This document shows, piece by piece, positions 62,811-64,000 of a stretch of DNA of 64,000 bases. The stretch's first letter is position 1. Each line of letters begins with the position of its first letter. Origin of the DNA: Bin52 sp965213935. Its GTDB lineage: Bacteria; Pseudomonadota; Alphaproteobacteria; Thalassobaculales; Thalassobaculaceae. Where the stretch lies: positions 310,001-374,000 of the forward strand of contig CBDCAO010000011.1 of the NCBI GenBank assembly GCA_965213935.1. The letters run 5' to 3'. A program made the translations under genes and the position numbers. A model generated the notes under the pieces. That model saw only the letters and a program-made list of their open reading frames with translations. It searched no databases and had not been told where the DNA came from.

Positions 62811-64000
62811 CTACCGAGCGCGCACCTTGAAGACGATACGCATGAGGGTCTGTCGCATAATATTGGCACAGAAGCGCACAAACCGGAACCGGACCGACAG
62901 CTTGTTCAGGGCGCGGAGTTCCTCAGGCGCGATGCCAAGCATTTCCACGTGGCTTCTGTGTAGCGCGTCGGCGTCCGAAGCCAGGGTGCCGATCGTCAGG
63001 GTGATCGGCGTGTCACGGTGCTTCATGCGAACCAGTTCGTAGTAGCTGTGCAGTTCATTCCGGCGATCGAGTTCGGACCTCGGGTGCATGTTGAGCCGAT
63101 ACAGTGCCGTGGTCTTGGGAAGTCGCGCGAAGCGACCTCCTTCGGTGATGAACCGCAGCCAGAGTTCCCAGTCTTCCAGATTGTCCAGCTGCGGATCGAG
63201 GCCGCCGCATGTTTCGTAAAGGTGGCGGGAGAACAGGACGTTGCAGATGGGTGTGAGGTTGCGCCGCGACATCTCGACGAAGGAGAATTCTTCATTGTAG
63301 ACGACGTCACGCGTGCTTTCACGAACAATGTTGAACTGATCGTCCCATTCGGTCTTTACTTCGAAGGAGTTCGAATAGACTGCCTGTGCAGAACTGTCTC
63401 GCAAGGTGACGTACAGCTGTTCGATGTGGTCGGCGTAAAGCTCGTCGTCCTCATCGAGAAAGCAGAAGTACTCGCCCGACGCCCGTTCCATCGCAGCGTT
63501 GCCCGCATGGCAGCGTCCCCGGTTCACACCGAGAGGAACGTAGGTGAGGGAGACATGCGGAAACTCGGCGACAACGTCCTCGATGGTGGCAGGTCCGTCC
63601 TCGACCACGACAACCTCGATGTTGCGCCAGGTCTGGTTTGCGATCGACTGCAGTGCGCGCCGCACCTGTGCCTTCCGTCCGATCGTGCGCACCAGGACCG
63701 AGACAAGGGGCGGGTCGTCGATGTCCTGATAGGGGACGACTTCGTGAAAGGCGCCGTCACGGACCGGGGCATAGTCCCATCCGTGGAACTCGATGCCCGG
63801 CGTCCGGCGTCGAAGTGACAGGAAATGAAGGAATCGATAGGCATAGGTAACCAAAATCCGGAGCAAACCTTTGCGCTGTCCCGGAAAGTACTTCGGGCCG
63901 AACAGGACAGCCACGAACATCACCCATCCTGCCGCCATTTTCCGCGCGGAGCCAAAGCGCGCGCGGAGATACAGGTTGCCGAGAATGCTGTAGATGAACT
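62811..64000 (-). CDS. Bifunctional family 2 glycosyltransferase, N-terminus outside the window
   Basis: 396 codons visible; the frame is open to the window edge, so the start lies beyond 64000. The visible part corresponds to the linker and second GT2 domain of the enzyme at 41783-43774. The linker has YSILGNLYLRARFGSA and GPKYFPGQRKGLLRILVTYA. The GT2 domain has VSVLVRTIGRKAQVRRALQS, GVNRGRCHAGNAAMERASGE, YFCFLDEDDELYADHIEQLY and LDPQLDNLEDWELWLRFITE. Similarity to that paralogue is strong in every motif. It is probably part of the same surface-polysaccharide locus, now separated by about 19 kb. Confidence 0.9.
   Translation of the reverse strand, partial: FIYSILGNLYLRARFGSARKMAAGWVMFVAVLFGPKYFPGQRKGLLRILVTYAYRFLHFLSLRRRTPGIEFHGWDYAPVRDGAFHEVVPYQDIDDPPLVSVLVRTIGRKAQVRRALQSIANQTWRNIEVVVVEDGPATIEDVVAEFPHVSLTYVPLGVNRGRCHAGNAAMERASGEYFCFLDEDDELYADHIEQLYVTLRDSSAQAVYSNSFEVKTEWDDQFNIVRESTRDVVYNEEFSFVEMSRRNLTPICNVLFSRHLYETCGGLDPQLDNLEDWELWLRFITEGGRFARLPKTTALYRLNMHPRSELDRRNELHSYYELVRMKHRDTPITLTIGTLASDADALHRSHVEMLGIAPEELRALNKLSVRFRFVRFCANIMRQTLMRIVFKVRAR

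Overview
The window is high-GC DNA with dense operons. It most resembles an alphaproteobacterium, probably of Rhodospirillales type. The signs are the dapA-smpB pair, hisZ next to purA, a serC-serA pair, a four-subunit sarcosine oxidase operon and an ABC system of the PQQ-dependent alcohol oxidation type. No rRNA, tRNA or CRISPR array was found. The taxonomic statement is inference from gene content and order.

Core and metabolic blocks: 1-10.4 kb holds the N-terminal part of a cytochrome P450. It is followed by a three-gene operon (CaiB/BaiF CoA-transferase, ThDP-dependent oxalyl-CoA decarboxylase/2-hydroxyacyl-CoA lyase-like enzyme, TauD-type dioxygenase), which converges on a soxBDAG operon. 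12.9-19.7 kb is a minus-strand operon DUF1302 - DUF1329 - YCF48-like propeller - RND/MMPL exporter, a known gene set for envelope traffic of hydrophobic compounds. 20.2-26.3 kb has a lytic transglycosylase, dapA-smpB and an SsuABC-like importer. 28.4-32.3 kb is the four-gene PQQ-alcohol-type ABC operon, whose propeller protein carries 19 consecutive aspartates. 32.7-37.2 kb has hisZ-purA, an SDR and an NAD(P)-binding epimerase-like protein. 49.1-52.7 kb has a cyclase-family hydrolase converging on serC-serA.

Accessory blocks lie between these. They are: an IS1634-like element (10.9-12.7 kb); TnpB and transposase remnants around a toxin-antitoxin pair (26.4-28.3 kb); a decayed DUF4338-IS4 transposase followed by tacAT and a higBA whose two frames are fused by a frameshift (37.2-40.0 kb); a surface-polysaccharide region with family-2 glycosyltransferases (40.5-43.8 kb and again at 62.8-64.0 kb); a decayed partial second copy of purA (44.4-45.2 kb); an AT-rich acyltransferase (45.3-46.4 kb); a second DUF4338-IS4 pseudogene (46.5-48.8 kb); an IS1182-like element with clear inverted repeats (53.36-54.83 kb); and integrase remnants.

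The best candidate for an undescribed system is the two-gene operon at 55.3-60.2 kb. It encodes an ATPase_2-like P-loop NTPase and a 1210-residue STAND-like NTPase carrying fourteen helical repeats of exactly 43 residues. The operon is preceded by a palindromic operator-like cluster and bracketed by site-specific recombinase remnants. Just after it lies a 190-bp copy of the toxin-antitoxin/TnpB junction from 27.9 kb. This copy is interrupted by a 134-bp MITE-like insert with GTAA-type ends and an 8-bp target duplication. The two copies act as filled and empty sites for the same insertion.
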